A stretch of 64,000 nucleotides of DNA from Gemmatimonadaceae bacterium. GTDB lineage: Bacteria > Gemmatimonadota > Gemmatimonadetes > Gemmatimonadales > Gemmatimonadaceae. Positions 17,298 through 25,744 of this stretch are shown here, in pieces. The position numbers and the translations under genes were made by a program. The DNA is taken from NCBI GenBank assembly GCA_019637445.1, contig JAHBVS010000003.1:62001-126000 (forward strand), given 5' to 3'. The notes beneath the pieces were generated by a model. That model made no database searches and was not told where the DNA came from. It was given only the letters and a program-made list of their open reading frames with translations. How positions within the stretch are numbered: position 1 is the stretch's first letter; each line of letters starts with the position of its first letter.

Positions 17298-18266
17298 TCA
17301 GTCGAGCGCGGCGGCGAACTCTCGAACAATGGTGCCGGCCGGTTGGACTGCGTGGATACCGGCGACGCTGCGGCCCGCCTGCCAATACTCGCGGCGCACG
17401 TCATCCGTCATCAACGATCGCTTCAGGCGCCGCACCGAGCGCAGCGCATACCACGTGCGCATCCAGTGCTTGCGCCGCCGTCCGCGCAACATCCATTTCG
17501 CAAACCAGCCGGCGCGGGTGCCGAGTCGATCGATGTAGGCGTTGCGAATCACCGCCACGGGCACGCCGGTCAAGCGCTCGGTCATCACGATGTCGTCGGC
17601 CTTGGCCCCGACAATCGCCTGCTTGTACGCGTCGCTGGCCCGGCACTCGGGCGTGGCGATGAAGCGCGTGCCCACCTGCACGGCCGCGTACCCCATGCGC
17701 AGTTGGCGCGTGAACTCGCGCGCATCGCCGACGCCGCCGGCCGAGACCAAGGGCAGTCCGAACCCGCTGAGTTCGTGCAGCAATGCCTCAGGGTCCAGCC
17801 GGCCCGCGTGGCCGCCCGCCAGTCGATTGACGGCAATCAACCCGTCCACGCCCGCATCCGCGCCCTTCTGGGCCCATTTGCGTTCGGTGACGTCGTGGTA
17901 GACCACGCCGCCCGCCGCGTGGACGCGCTCACACACCCACTTGGGGTTGCCGAGTGACGTCAGGAAGAAGCGCACGCCTTCCTCGAGCGCAATCTCGATC
18001 CACTGCGTCATCCGCTCGCGGTAGAGCTTGTTATTGCCTTCGATCAGCGCGTTGAACCCAATGGGCTTGCTCGTGAGGCTGCGAATGTGCCGCAGGCCGG
18101 CGCGGAACTCGTAGCCGTGCACGTACGTGAGCGAGATCGGCTGCACCACGCCGAGTCCGCCGGCCTCACTGACCGCCGCCACCAACTCGGGATTCGAACA
18201 CGGATACATCGGGCCGCAGAGCAGCGGCACGGCGACGCCCGTGTGACGGGTGAACGCCGTCTCCAT
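17298..18266 (-). CDS. Nitronate monooxygenase-type FMN-dependent oxidoreductase
   Basis: 322 residues, TIM-barrel flavoprotein of the 2-nitropropane dioxygenase family. Visible landmarks: an N-terminal PLLCGPMYPCSNPELVAAVS, GGLGVVQPIS, then the phosphate-binding segment LPLVSAGGVGDAREFTRQL and MGYAAVQVGTRFIATPEC. The C-terminal third is basic and helical. The substrate is unknown; family members oxidise alkyl nitronates or act as enoyl reductases. The frame stays open far upstream on this strand, but that part lies opposite a real plus-strand gene; ATG 18266, overlapping the preceding stop by one base, is the clear start. It is coupled to the DUF4442 thioesterase. Confidence 0.88.
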   Translation of the reverse strand: METAFTRHTGVAVPLLCGPMYPCSNPELVAAVSEAGGLGVVQPISLTYVHGYEFRAGLRHIRSLTSKPIGFNALIEGNNKLYRERMTQWIEIALEEGVRFFLTSLGNPKWVCERVHAAGGVVYHDVTERKWAQKGADAGVDGLIAVNRLAGGHAGRLDPEALLHELSGFGLPLVSAGGVGDAREFTRQLRMGYAAVQVGTRFIATPECRASDAYKQAIVGAKADDIVMTERLTGVPVAVIRNAYIDRLGTRAGWFAKWMLRGRRRKHWMRTWYALRSVRRLKRSLMTDDVRREYWQAGRSVAGIHAVQPAGTIVREFAAALD

Positions 18267-18742
18267 CAGCGTCTCACGGGCCCGAGGCGCCAGCGGACGG
18301 TACCTGTCGCCACGACGGTGCCCTCGCGGTCCAGGCACTCGGCCACCACATCGAAGTCCTGGTCTTCCGTGACCGCCGGCACCTGTACGCGCGAGACCGC
18401 GCGGATCGTCCCGCGCGCCTTCTTGTGGTAGGTCATCGAAAGCGTGGTCACGATCCCTCGCACCGAGTCCGGCAGTCCCGCCATCATCGCAAGCCCGCTG
18501 GTCATCTCGGCCACGTTCATCAGGGCGATGGCGTGCACGGAGCCCAGGTGCTGGCGGTTGGCGCGGATGTCGGGAATCTCGACTTCGGCGTGTCCCGGCT
18601 CCAAGACCTTGATGCGTGGTCGCACGGAACCGGAATAGGGCACGGTTCGGGCAAAGAGCTTGGCGAAGAGCCACTCGCCGAGCGGCAGCGGGCGCAGCCG
18701 CCGCCAGAGCGCGAGGAGACGGGAACCGGGGGAGGCGGCCAT
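18266..18742 (-). CDS. DUF4442 hot-dog-fold thioesterase-like protein
   Basis: 158 residues of the DUF4442 (PaaI/YiiD-like) hot-dog family: FARTVPYSGSVRPRIKVL, then NRQHLGSVHAIALMNVAEMTSGLAM, which forms the helix of the fold, and MTYHKKARGTIRAVSR. These proteins are thought to hydrolyse acyl-CoA thioesters; the substrate is not predictable. ATG 18742 gives the family's normal N-terminus. The stop shares one base with the flavoprotein start (TGATG), so the two are likely made together, perhaps in lipid or acyl-chain turnover. Confidence 0.8.
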   Translation of the reverse strand: MAASPGSRLLALWRRLRPLPLGEWLFAKLFARTVPYSGSVRPRIKVLEPGHAEVEIPDIRANRQHLGSVHAIALMNVAEMTSGLAMMAGLPDSVRGIVTTLSMTYHKKARGTIRAVSRVQVPAVTEDQDFDVVAECLDREGTVVATGTVRWRLGPVRR

Positions 18743-18836
18743 CCGAACAAGCTCGCGCGTGGTACAAGGGAGGGGAAGCGCAGTTCCCCCACGGTCCCAC
18801 TTGACGCCCCCCTGTCCGCCGGATGGTTTTCGGGTC

Positions 18837-20540
18837 ATGCGACGCTCCGTTCGAATCGCCGTTGTCCTCGTCGGCCTCACCGCCTGCTTTGAGCCGTCCC
18901 GCCCCGAGCGCGTCGGGGCCCTGATCATCACCCCCGGCTCCCTCGCACTCGCAAGCGGTGCTCAGGCCACGCTTGGCGCCCGCGTGGAATCGACCGAGGG
19001 GCGCACGCTCATCCGGCCGGTGTCCTGGGAGTCGTCCAATCCGGACATGCTCACTGTCAGTCCCGCCGGCGTGATCGTGGCCGGATTCAACACCAACGGG
19101 ACGCCCCTCGCGGTACAGATCACGGCAACCGCTGTCGGTGCAATCGGCGTCGCGTCGGTGTCGGTGCTTCCGAGCCCGGTCGCCAGCTTCGCCCTTCCGG
19201 CCGGGCCGTTCGACCTGGCGCACGGCGACACGCTGACGCTGGTCCCCGCGATGACCGATGCCGAGGGTCGATCGCTCAGCGGATATCCGGTGTCCTTCGT
19301 GTCGCGGGACCCAGCGGCCATTGGCGTCTCGGCGACCGGCGCGTTGATCACGCCCGGATTTGTCGGTGCCTCGCGCTCGGCGTACGTCGTGGCCTCGATC
19401 GGCGCGTTCCAGGACTCGGTGTTCGTGACCGTGGGCAGCACGACGGTGGCGAGCCTCTCCATCACGCCTGGGGCGCTGTATCTCGCGCCTGGCCGCAGCC
19501 GACGCCTGGTCGCCCGGGCGCTGAGTCCCGCTGGCATCCCGATGGAGCTCACGAAGCCGGTGTGGTCGTCGCCGAATCCCGCGGTGGCCAGCGTCGACGA
19601 CGAGGGCATCGTGACGGGTGCAAGTTTGGGCGATGTCACGCTCGAGGCGGAGTATGACGGGGTCACGGGCAGTGTCTTGGTGACCGTCAACACCTGCGGT
19701 GCCGGTCCGGCGGGCGCGTATCCCATCGAGCTGCGGTACATCAGCGCTGACCCGGGCGGGTCTATCGGGAGCGCCTTTGAGTGCGCGCTGGAGCGTCTGC
19801 GGGCGATGCTCGTCGACGCCCCCGTCGCGCCCGTCACGTACACCAACTTCAATGCCTCCCCGTGCGCGGCCGGCGTGACGCTGAACGAGGTCGTGAATGG
19901 CCTGCTGATCTTTGCCACCGTCGAGGCCATCGATGGTCCGGGCACGATCCTCGGCTCGGCCGGGCCATGCTACCTGCGCTCGGAGGACGGGCTGCCGTCG
20001 GTGGGCCGGATGCGCTTCGATATCGAGGACCTCGCGGACATCGACGCCGCGGGACTGCTCGACGAAGTGATCCTGCACGAGATGCTGCACGTGCTCGGGT
20101 TCGGCACCGCGTGGACCTCGCGCGGCGTGTTCGCCGTGTCGGGTTCCGGCCCCCGCTTCGTCGGGACCCGCGCCCGCGCGGCCTGCGTGAATGACCACGG
20201 GGGCGCGTCGGTGTGTAGCAGCGGCGTGCCGATCGAGGACTGCGTCGGCATCCCGGGATGTGGGGCCGGCACCATCAACTCGCACTGGAAGGAACTCACC
20301 TTCGGCAGCGAGTTGATGACGGGATTCGTGAACACCGGATTCAACCCGTTCTCACGGATGACCATCCAGTCGATGGCCGACATCGGCTACGGTGTGAGTG
20401 CCGCGCAGGCCGACGACTTCTTCCTGACACCCAGCCTCGTCCTCGAGGGCAGCGTGCCTGCCGGCGTCCGACTACCCGAGCCGACCCTACCGACCCACGT
20501 GGTGGATCGCTTCGGCAATCCGACGCGCATCCAATACTGA
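18837..20540 (+). CDS. Leishmanolysin-like (M8) metalloprotease lipoprotein with Ig-like repeats
   Basis: 567 residues. Lipobox VGLTAC with Cys17. Three bacterial Ig-like (Big_2) units follow (about 25-105, 110-195 and 200-285), each starting with a variant of ITPGSLALASGAQATL and containing a W-S-S-x-x-P core. The C-terminal catalytic part carries HEMLHVLGFG at 414-423, the HExxHxxGxG zinc site of metzincins, and later FSRMTIQSMADIGYGVS, the Met-turn region seen in leishmanolysin-like proteins. Several Cys pairs suggest disulfides. It should act outside the cytoplasm. It is divergent from the thioesterase unit (94 bases) and 7 bases before oligopeptidase B. Confidence 0.85.
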   Translation: MRRSVRIAVVLVGLTACFEPSRPERVGALIITPGSLALASGAQATLGARVESTEGRTLIRPVSWESSNPDMLTVSPAGVIVAGFNTNGTPLAVQITATAVGAIGVASVSVLPSPVASFALPAGPFDLAHGDTLTLVPAMTDAEGRSLSGYPVSFVSRDPAAIGVSATGALITPGFVGASRSAYVVASIGAFQDSVFVTVGSTTVASLSITPGALYLAPGRSRRLVARALSPAGIPMELTKPVWSSPNPAVASVDDEGIVTGASLGDVTLEAEYDGVTGSVLVTVNTCGAGPAGAYPIELRYISADPGGSIGSAFECALERLRAMLVDAPVAPVTYTNFNASPCAAGVTLNEVVNGLLIFATVEAIDGPGTILGSAGPCYLRSEDGLPSVGRMRFDIEDLADIDAAGLLDEVILHEMLHVLGFGTAWTSRGVFAVSGSGPRFVGTRARAACVNDHGGASVCSSGVPIEDCVGIPGCGAGTINSHWKELTFGSELMTGFVNTGFNPFSRMTIQSMADIGYGVSAAQADDFFLTPSLVLEGSVPAGVRLPEPTLPTHVVDRFGNPTRIQY

Positions 20541-20547
20541 GCGCGGC

Positions 20548-22668
20548 GTGCGCCTGCGACTCGTCCACATCCTGATCATCCCGGCCGCCTTCGCGGCCGC
20601 ACCCGAGCTCATGAGCCAGACCCCGACGCCCCCGGTGGCGAAGCGCCTGCCCGTCGTCAGCACCCTGCACGGCGATCGTCGCGTGGACGACTACGCCTAC
20701 TTCCGCGATCGCGACAACCCGGAAACGATCCCGTACCTGGAGGCCGAAAACGCGTACACCGACGCGATGACGGCCCATACGAAGGCGCTGGAGCAGCGCC
20801 TCTACGACGAGATCGTCGGCCGCATCAAGGAAGACGACAGCAACGTGCCGGTGCCGCGCGACGGCTACTTCTACTATTCGCGTACGGAGCGGGGCAAGCA
20901 GTACCCCATCTACGTGCGTCGCCGCGGCTCGCTCGAGGCGGCGGAAGAGATCTACTTCGACCAGAATGCCGAAGCCGAGGGCTACGCGTTCTTCCAATTG
21001 GCGGGGCTCGAGGTCTCTCCCGACCACCGCTACCTGGCGGTCCTCGTCGACACGAATGGCTACGAGGACTTCTCCCTGCGCATCAAGGACCTGCAGCAGG
21101 GGACCTGGCTACCGGACCGCGTGGAGAAGGTGAGCTGGGGCCTGGCCTGGGCGAACGACAACCGCACGCTGTTCTACATGACCTTCGACGCCGCCAAGCG
21201 CGGCGACAAGGTCTGGCGCCACGTGCTCGGCAGCCCGACCGCCGAGGACCGCGTCGTCTATCAGGACGACGACGTGTTGTTCAACGTGGGGCTGGAGCGC
21301 TCACGCAGCGGCGCCTGGATCCTGATTAGCAGCAACTCGTTCACGTCGAGCGAGGTGCACGTCATTCCGACGACGGATCCGACGCAGGCGCCGCGGGTGC
21401 TGGCGCCGCGCCGGCCGAACGTGGAGTACAGCGTGGAGCCCGGCCGCGAGCACTTCTACATCCAGACCAACGAGGGCGCGCAGAACTTCAAGGTGATGCG
21501 CGCCGCCTTCGCGGCGACGTCGGCGACGCAGTGGGAGGAGTGGCTGCCGCACCGGCCCGAGGTGTTCGTCGAGGACGTGATGGCGTTCGCGGGGCACATC
21601 GTGGTGAGTGAACGGCGCGAGGGACTGCGTCGGCTGGCGGTGCACGACCTCCGCGCCGGCGACTCGCACGAAGTGAGCTTCCCCGAGGCCGCGTACGGCG
21701 TGTTCCCGAGCGGCAACCCGGAGTTCGCCACGAAGACGCTACGCTTTGTGTACACGTCGTTGATCACGCCGAACTCCGTGTACGACTACGCGATGGACAC
21801 GCGGGAGCGCGTCCTGAAGAAGCGTGACGAGGTCCTGGGCGGCTACGATCCCAACCGGTACGCGGTCGAGCGTGTCTATGCCACGGCGCGCGACGGGGCG
21901 CGGGTGCCCGTGTCCTTGGTCTATCGCAAGGGCCTGCGGCGCGACGGGCGCCGTCCGCTGCTGCTCTACGCCTACGGGTCCTACGGCGCGACGATGGAGC
22001 CGACCTTCAGTTCCGTGCGCTTCTCGTTGATCGACCGCGACATCACCTACGCCATCGCGCATATCCGGGGCGGCGAGGAGATGGGGCGGCAGTGGTACGA
22101 CGACGGCAAGATGATGAAGAAGATGAACACCTTCACCGACTTCATCGACGTGGCCGAGCATCTGGTGGCGGAAGGCTACACGTCGCGCGACCGCCTGATC
22201 GCGCATGGCGGCAGCGCCGGCGGCCTCCTGATGGGTGCCGTCGCCAACATGCGGCCCGACCTGTTCAAGGTCATCGTCGCCGACGTGCCCTTTGTCGATG
22301 TCATCAATACGATGCTCGACGCCAGTATCCCGCTGACGGCGCAAGAGTGGGAGCAGTGGGGCAACCCGCAGGTCGAGGAGCACTACCGCTACATCCGGCA
22401 GTACTCGCCCTACGACAACGTGCGGGCGCAGGACTATCCACGCATGCTCGTGGTGTCCGGCATCAATGACTCGCGCGTTGCGTATTGGGAGCCGACCAAG
22501 TGGGTGGCACGGTTGCGCGCGATGAAGACCGATCGCAATCCGCTGCTGCTCAAGATGCAGATGGGCGCCGGCCACGGCGGCGGCTCCGGCCGCTACGAGC
22601 GCTATCGCGAGATGGCATTCCGCTACGCGTTCATGATCGACCAGGTGGGGCTGGGCGTCGTCCCCTAG
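20548..22668 (+). CDS. S9 family serine peptidase, oligopeptidase B-like
   Basis: 706 residues with an N-terminal signal-like segment, so probably periplasmic. An N-terminal propeller (about 80-430) precedes an alpha/beta-hydrolase domain: LLLYAYGSYGATMEPTFS, HIRGGEEMGRQWY, nucleophile Ser556 in HGGSAGG, Asp641 in GINDSRV and His676 in GAGHGGG. Oligopeptidase B cleaves short peptides after basic residues; the acidic specificity residues were not checked. The GTG at 20548 lies 7 bases after the stop of the M8 protease gene, so two extracytoplasmic peptidases appear to be co-transcribed. Confidence 0.92.
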   Translation: MRLRLVHILIIPAAFAAAPELMSQTPTPPVAKRLPVVSTLHGDRRVDDYAYFRDRDNPETIPYLEAENAYTDAMTAHTKALEQRLYDEIVGRIKEDDSNVPVPRDGYFYYSRTERGKQYPIYVRRRGSLEAAEEIYFDQNAEAEGYAFFQLAGLEVSPDHRYLAVLVDTNGYEDFSLRIKDLQQGTWLPDRVEKVSWGLAWANDNRTLFYMTFDAAKRGDKVWRHVLGSPTAEDRVVYQDDDVLFNVGLERSRSGAWILISSNSFTSSEVHVIPTTDPTQAPRVLAPRRPNVEYSVEPGREHFYIQTNEGAQNFKVMRAAFAATSATQWEEWLPHRPEVFVEDVMAFAGHIVVSERREGLRRLAVHDLRAGDSHEVSFPEAAYGVFPSGNPEFATKTLRFVYTSLITPNSVYDYAMDTRERVLKKRDEVLGGYDPNRYAVERVYATARDGARVPVSLVYRKGLRRDGRRPLLLYAYGSYGATMEPTFSSVRFSLIDRDITYAIAHIRGGEEMGRQWYDDGKMMKKMNTFTDFIDVAEHLVAEGYTSRDRLIAHGGSAGGLLMGAVANMRPDLFKVIVADVPFVDVINTMLDASIPLTAQEWEQWGNPQVEEHYRYIRQYSPYDNVRAQDYPRMLVVSGINDSRVAYWEPTKWVARLRAMKTDRNPLLLKMQMGAGHGGGSGRYERYREMAFRYAFMIDQVGLGVVP

Positions 22669-22680
22669 CCACACCTGGTC
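22639..22680. terminator. Candidate bidirectional hairpin terminator
   Basis: GACCAGGTG (22639-22647) pairs perfectly with CACCTGGTC (22672-22680), with further G/C pairing possible inside (GGGG with CCCC). It spans the stop of the oligopeptidase gene and ends 16 bases before the end of the convergent DUF4097 gene. There is no T-tract, so intrinsic termination is not certain. Confidence 0.4.
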
Positions 22681-22695
22681 GTGGGCGCAGCGAGG

Positions 22696-23793
22696 TTACG
22701 GGCGCTTGACCAGCCGCACGCCGCCCGAGCCACTGGAGGCGCGGATGCGGCCGTCCGCCCCCGTGCCGATCGTTCCGCGCAGTGAATTGCGCCGCACCTG
22801 GTCCATCGTGACCGGGAAGTCGCTGGAGATGCCGCCCGAACCGGTCGTCACGTCGACTTCAACGTTCGGCGACGCGGGCAAGGCCAGGCGCACACCGCCG
22901 GAACCGGTGCGGATCATCGTGGTCGCGGCGACCTTGGTCAGCTCGAGCCGCACACCGCCCGAGCCCGTGCCCGCACGAATCTCGTTCGCGCCCAATGCGC
23001 GCATCTCCACCCCGCCGGAGCCCGTGTTGGCATCGAAGCGGTCGGCGTTCACGCGGTCGCCCTCCACGGTGCCCGAGCCGGCGCGCAGCTTCACGACCTG
23101 GCCTTCGATCTCACGCAGGTCCACGCCGCCGGATCCCGTGCTGATGTCCACGTCGCCCTTGACGCGCTCGGCGGTAACGCCGCCGGAGCCAGTCCGCGCG
23201 ACGAGTTCGCCCGTGAGGCCGCGCACGGCGATGTGTGAGACGCGCGTGCGCAGCGTGAGGTTCGCCGTCATCTCCGAGGTCTCGATGCGACCGACGCCGA
23301 GGTTCAGCTCAAGGCGCTGGTTGCGCGGGACGCGGATGACGAGGTCGGCGTAGGCCTCAAGCCCTCCGCCGGAGGAGCGAATCCGCGTCGAGCGACCATC
23401 GCGGTCGTCCCAGTCGTTGGAGAAGGTGCCGTCGTTCCGCACGTGGAGGCGCGTCTCGAAGGACCCGCCGCGCCGCTCGTCGCGGTAGACGATGTCGCGA
23501 TCCGGATAGCGGACGACGAGGCGGCCGTCGCGCACCTCGATCTGGAGGCGGCTGGCATCGCTTCCACCACGACGGACCTCGACCACGACCTCCGAACCGG
23601 TGCCGGCCTCAACCGTGGCGCGGCCGGCGAGATTCCAGATCTCCACCAGTTCGCCGCGCAGGGCGTGCCGCTCACTGGCCTGGGCGCCGAGCTGCACGGT
23701 GGCGAGCGAGAGCAGTGCCGCGCCGGCGAGCAACGTGATGCCGTGCCGGCGGACGGCGGAGGGGATGAGGGCGGGGACTTGGGACGTCGTCAC
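22696..23793 (-). CDS. DUF4097 family beta-helix-like exported protein
   Basis: 365 residues with a signal peptide (about 1-38). The body is DUF4097 (putative adhesin-like): an N-terminal strand-rich part with VVVEVRRGGSDASRLQIEV, then six or more short repeats built around TGSGGV spaced about 20-25 residues (for example ARTGSGGVTAERVKG, STGSGGVDLREIEG and RTGSGGVRLALPA), which should stack as a right-handed beta-solenoid. It ends GSGGVRLVKRP. Family function is unknown. Start GTG 23793; divergent from the DUF3052 gene. Confidence 0.82.
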   Translation of the reverse strand: MTTSQVPALIPSAVRRHGITLLAGAALLSLATVQLGAQASERHALRGELVEIWNLAGRATVEAGTGSEVVVEVRRGGSDASRLQIEVRDGRLVVRYPDRDIVYRDERRGGSFETRLHVRNDGTFSNDWDDRDGRSTRIRSSGGGLEAYADLVIRVPRNQRLELNLGVGRIETSEMTANLTLRTRVSHIAVRGLTGELVARTGSGGVTAERVKGDVDISTGSGGVDLREIEGQVVKLRAGSGTVEGDRVNADRFDANTGSGGVEMRALGANEIRAGTGSGGVRLELTKVAATTMIRTGSGGVRLALPASPNVEVDVTTGSGGISSDFPVTMDQVRRNSLRGTIGTGADGRIRASSGSGGVRLVKRP

Positions 23794-23960
23794 GAGAAGT
23801 ACTCCACACTGGGGTCGGGATGTCGTTGCCTTGCCCTACGGCGAGCGGCCGGGAGGGATTCATGGGGTCGGACAGGGGAGGGGTCCCGAAGGTTTGAGAC
23901 CGGCACGCCACCGCTTGATGCCCGCGTTAACTTTCGAGCGTTCCCCTTGACGGAGCCCCC

Positions 23961-24587
23961 GTGGACCCCGTGTTTGCCAAGCTCAACCTGACGGACGAAA
24001 ACAGCATCGTCGTGCTGGGCGCGCCCGTGTCGTTCGAACGTGTCTTGTCCACCCTGAAGGGCGTGCGCGTGATGCGCACGGCGCCCTCGACGGGATCGAT
24101 TCCCATCGCGCTCGCGTTTGCGACGACGCAGGCCCAGGTGGATGCAGCCGTCCGCCAGCTGGCACCGCGGGCGGCAGACGACATCAAGCTCTGGTTCGCG
24201 TACCCGAAGCAGACCTCCAAGCGCTTCACCTGTGAGTTCAACCGTGACACGGGCTGGGCCGCGCTGGGTGCCGCCGGCTACGAGCCGGTCCGGCAGGTGG
24301 CGCTCGACGAGGATTGGTCGGCCATCCGTTTTCGGCGCGCCGAGCACATTCCACAGATGCGACGCGACCCCAGCTGGGCGCGCACGGAGATCGGTCGGGA
24401 GAAGGCGGAGGCGTCGCGCGCGGCGGCGGGAGTGGGGGCCGCGCCGCTGACGACGGCGGCCGTGGCCAAGCAGCCGGTCGCGAAGAAGCAGCCGGTCACA
24501 AAGAAGAAGGCGACCGCGAAGAAGAAGCCGGCCGCGAAGAAGAAGCCGGCGAAGCCCGCGACCCGCCGACCCGCCAAGAAGAAGTGA
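23961..24587 (+). CDS. DUF3052-like protein with histone H1-like Lys/Ala/Pro tail
   Basis: 208 residues. The first 145 match the DUF3052 type: NSIVVLGAPVSFERVLSTL, FATTQAQVDAAVRQL, LWFAYPKQTSKRFTCEFNRD and the VALDEDWSAIRFRR strand. The last 60 are a repetitive basic tail of KK, A, P and T (VAKKQPVTKKKATAKKKPAA), like the DNA-binding tails of H1-like bacterial proteins. Start GTG 23961 is the first in frame. The stop overlaps the start of the glycosyltransferase gene (GTGA). Tail binding to DNA or polyanions is inferred from composition. Confidence 0.78.
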   Translation: MDPVFAKLNLTDENSIVVLGAPVSFERVLSTLKGVRVMRTAPSTGSIPIALAFATTQAQVDAAVRQLAPRAADDIKLWFAYPKQTSKRFTCEFNRDTGWAALGAAGYEPVRQVALDEDWSAIRFRRAEHIPQMRRDPSWARTEIGREKAEASRAAAGVGAAPLTTAAVAKQPVAKKQPVTKKKATAKKKPAAKKKPAKPATRRPAKKK

Positions 24588-25744
24588 TCGCGCTGGCGCT
24601 GCTGCAGACCCTGCTTGCGGCGCTGCTGGCCTGGCGGTTGATGGGAGGACGGAGGCGCCGACCGGCGGAGACCCCGCGCGCCGACGGCGCCGATCTCCCG
24701 CCACTCACGATCGTGGTCGCCACGCTGAACGAGTCGGCGCGGATTGGTCCCTGTCTGCGCGGCCTGCAAGCGCAGGGCGCACCCGTGCGGGAGATCCTCG
24801 TGGTGGACTCTGGCTCCACCGACGGCACGCGCGAACTGGTGCTCGCTGCTGCCGACTCCGACCCGCGCATCCAACTGCTTACCGATCCACCGCTGCCTGC
24901 AGACTGGATCGGCAAGGCCTGGGCGCTGCAGTTCGCGACCGAGCAGGCGAGTTCGCCCTGGGTGCTCGGTATGGATGCCGACACCGAGGCCTTGCCTGGC
25001 TGCGCCGCCGCGGTGCTCGCAGCGGCGCAGCGCGACGGCTTCGATGTCGTCTCGTTCGCCGCACGCTTTGATGGTCAGACCGCCGCCGAGCGTTGGCTGC
25101 AACCGGCTCTCTTGATCACGCTGCTATATCGTGGCGGCGCGCCCGGGGACGCGCGCGTGCGTCCCGACCGCGTCATGGCCAACGGCCAGTGCTTCCTCGC
25201 GCGGCGGGAGGTGCTGCTGGCGCAGGGTGGCTACGTGCCCGTGCGCCAGTCGTTCGCCGAGGATGTCTCGCTCGTGCGCCACCTCGCCCGTCGCGGCGTG
25301 TCGGTGGGATTTCTCGACGGCTCGCGTCTCTATCTCGTGCGCAGCTACACTGGCCTGCGGCAGATGTGGCGCGAGTGGGGACGCTCACTGGACCTCAAGG
25401 ACGCCACGACCAAGCTGCGGCAGGCGGGGGACACGGCCTTCGTCGTGCTCGCCCAGGGCGCACAGCTTCCACTGGCTGTGTGGCTCGCGGGCGCGTGGCC
25501 CACGCTTCCGGCCGGCGGCTGGCGGAGCACCATCGCCGCCGCCACAGCGTTTCTTGTCGGCGTGCGCTGGCTCCTCCTCCTCGCCATCGCCCCCAGCTAC
25601 GCGCGAAGGGGACCCAGCTGGTGGCTGAGTCCCCTCGCGGATCCGATCGCGGCGCTGCGACTGGTGATGTCATCGTTGCGCCGCCCGCGCCAATGGCGCA
25701 CGCGCAGCTACGTCACACCTGCTTCACCTCACCCACCAACTTGA
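24584..25744 (+). CDS. Family 2 glycosyltransferase, membrane-anchored
   Basis: 386 residues. One N-terminal membrane helix (about 2-17), a GT-A catalytic domain (about 36-240) with TIVVATLNESARI, LVVDSGSTDGTREL and the metal-binding MDADTE, and the acceptor-side QSFAEDVSLVRHL; then two or three membrane helices after residue 285. It resembles carotenoid- and hopanoid-associated glycosyltransferases (CruC/HpnB style), but no such pathway genes are nearby, so the acceptor is unknown. The start GTG 24584 overlaps the preceding stop; the 3' end overlaps pntB by 32 bases. Confidence 0.85.
   Translation: MIALALLQTLLAALLAWRLMGGRRRRPAETPRADGADLPPLTIVVATLNESARIGPCLRGLQAQGAPVREILVVDSGSTDGTRELVLAAADSDPRIQLLTDPPLPADWIGKAWALQFATEQASSPWVLGMDADTEALPGCAAAVLAAAQRDGFDVVSFAARFDGQTAAERWLQPALLITLLYRGGAPGDARVRPDRVMANGQCFLARREVLLAQGGYVPVRQSFAEDVSLVRHLARRGVSVGFLDGSRLYLVRSYTGLRQMWREWGRSLDLKDATTKLRQAGDTAFVVLAQGAQLPLAVWLAGAWPTLPAGGWRSTIAAATAFLVGVRWLLLLAIAPSYARRGPSWWLSPLADPIAALRLVMSSLRRPRQWRTRSYVTPASPHPPT

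Noticed and set aside
18270-20285. A very long open minus-strand frame continuing upstream of the nitronate monooxygenase-type gene
   Set aside because: Lies opposite the M8-protease gene and DUF4442; low-complexity Arg/His/Gly composition typical of antisense reading of GC-rich genes; a good ATG at 18266 gives the true start.
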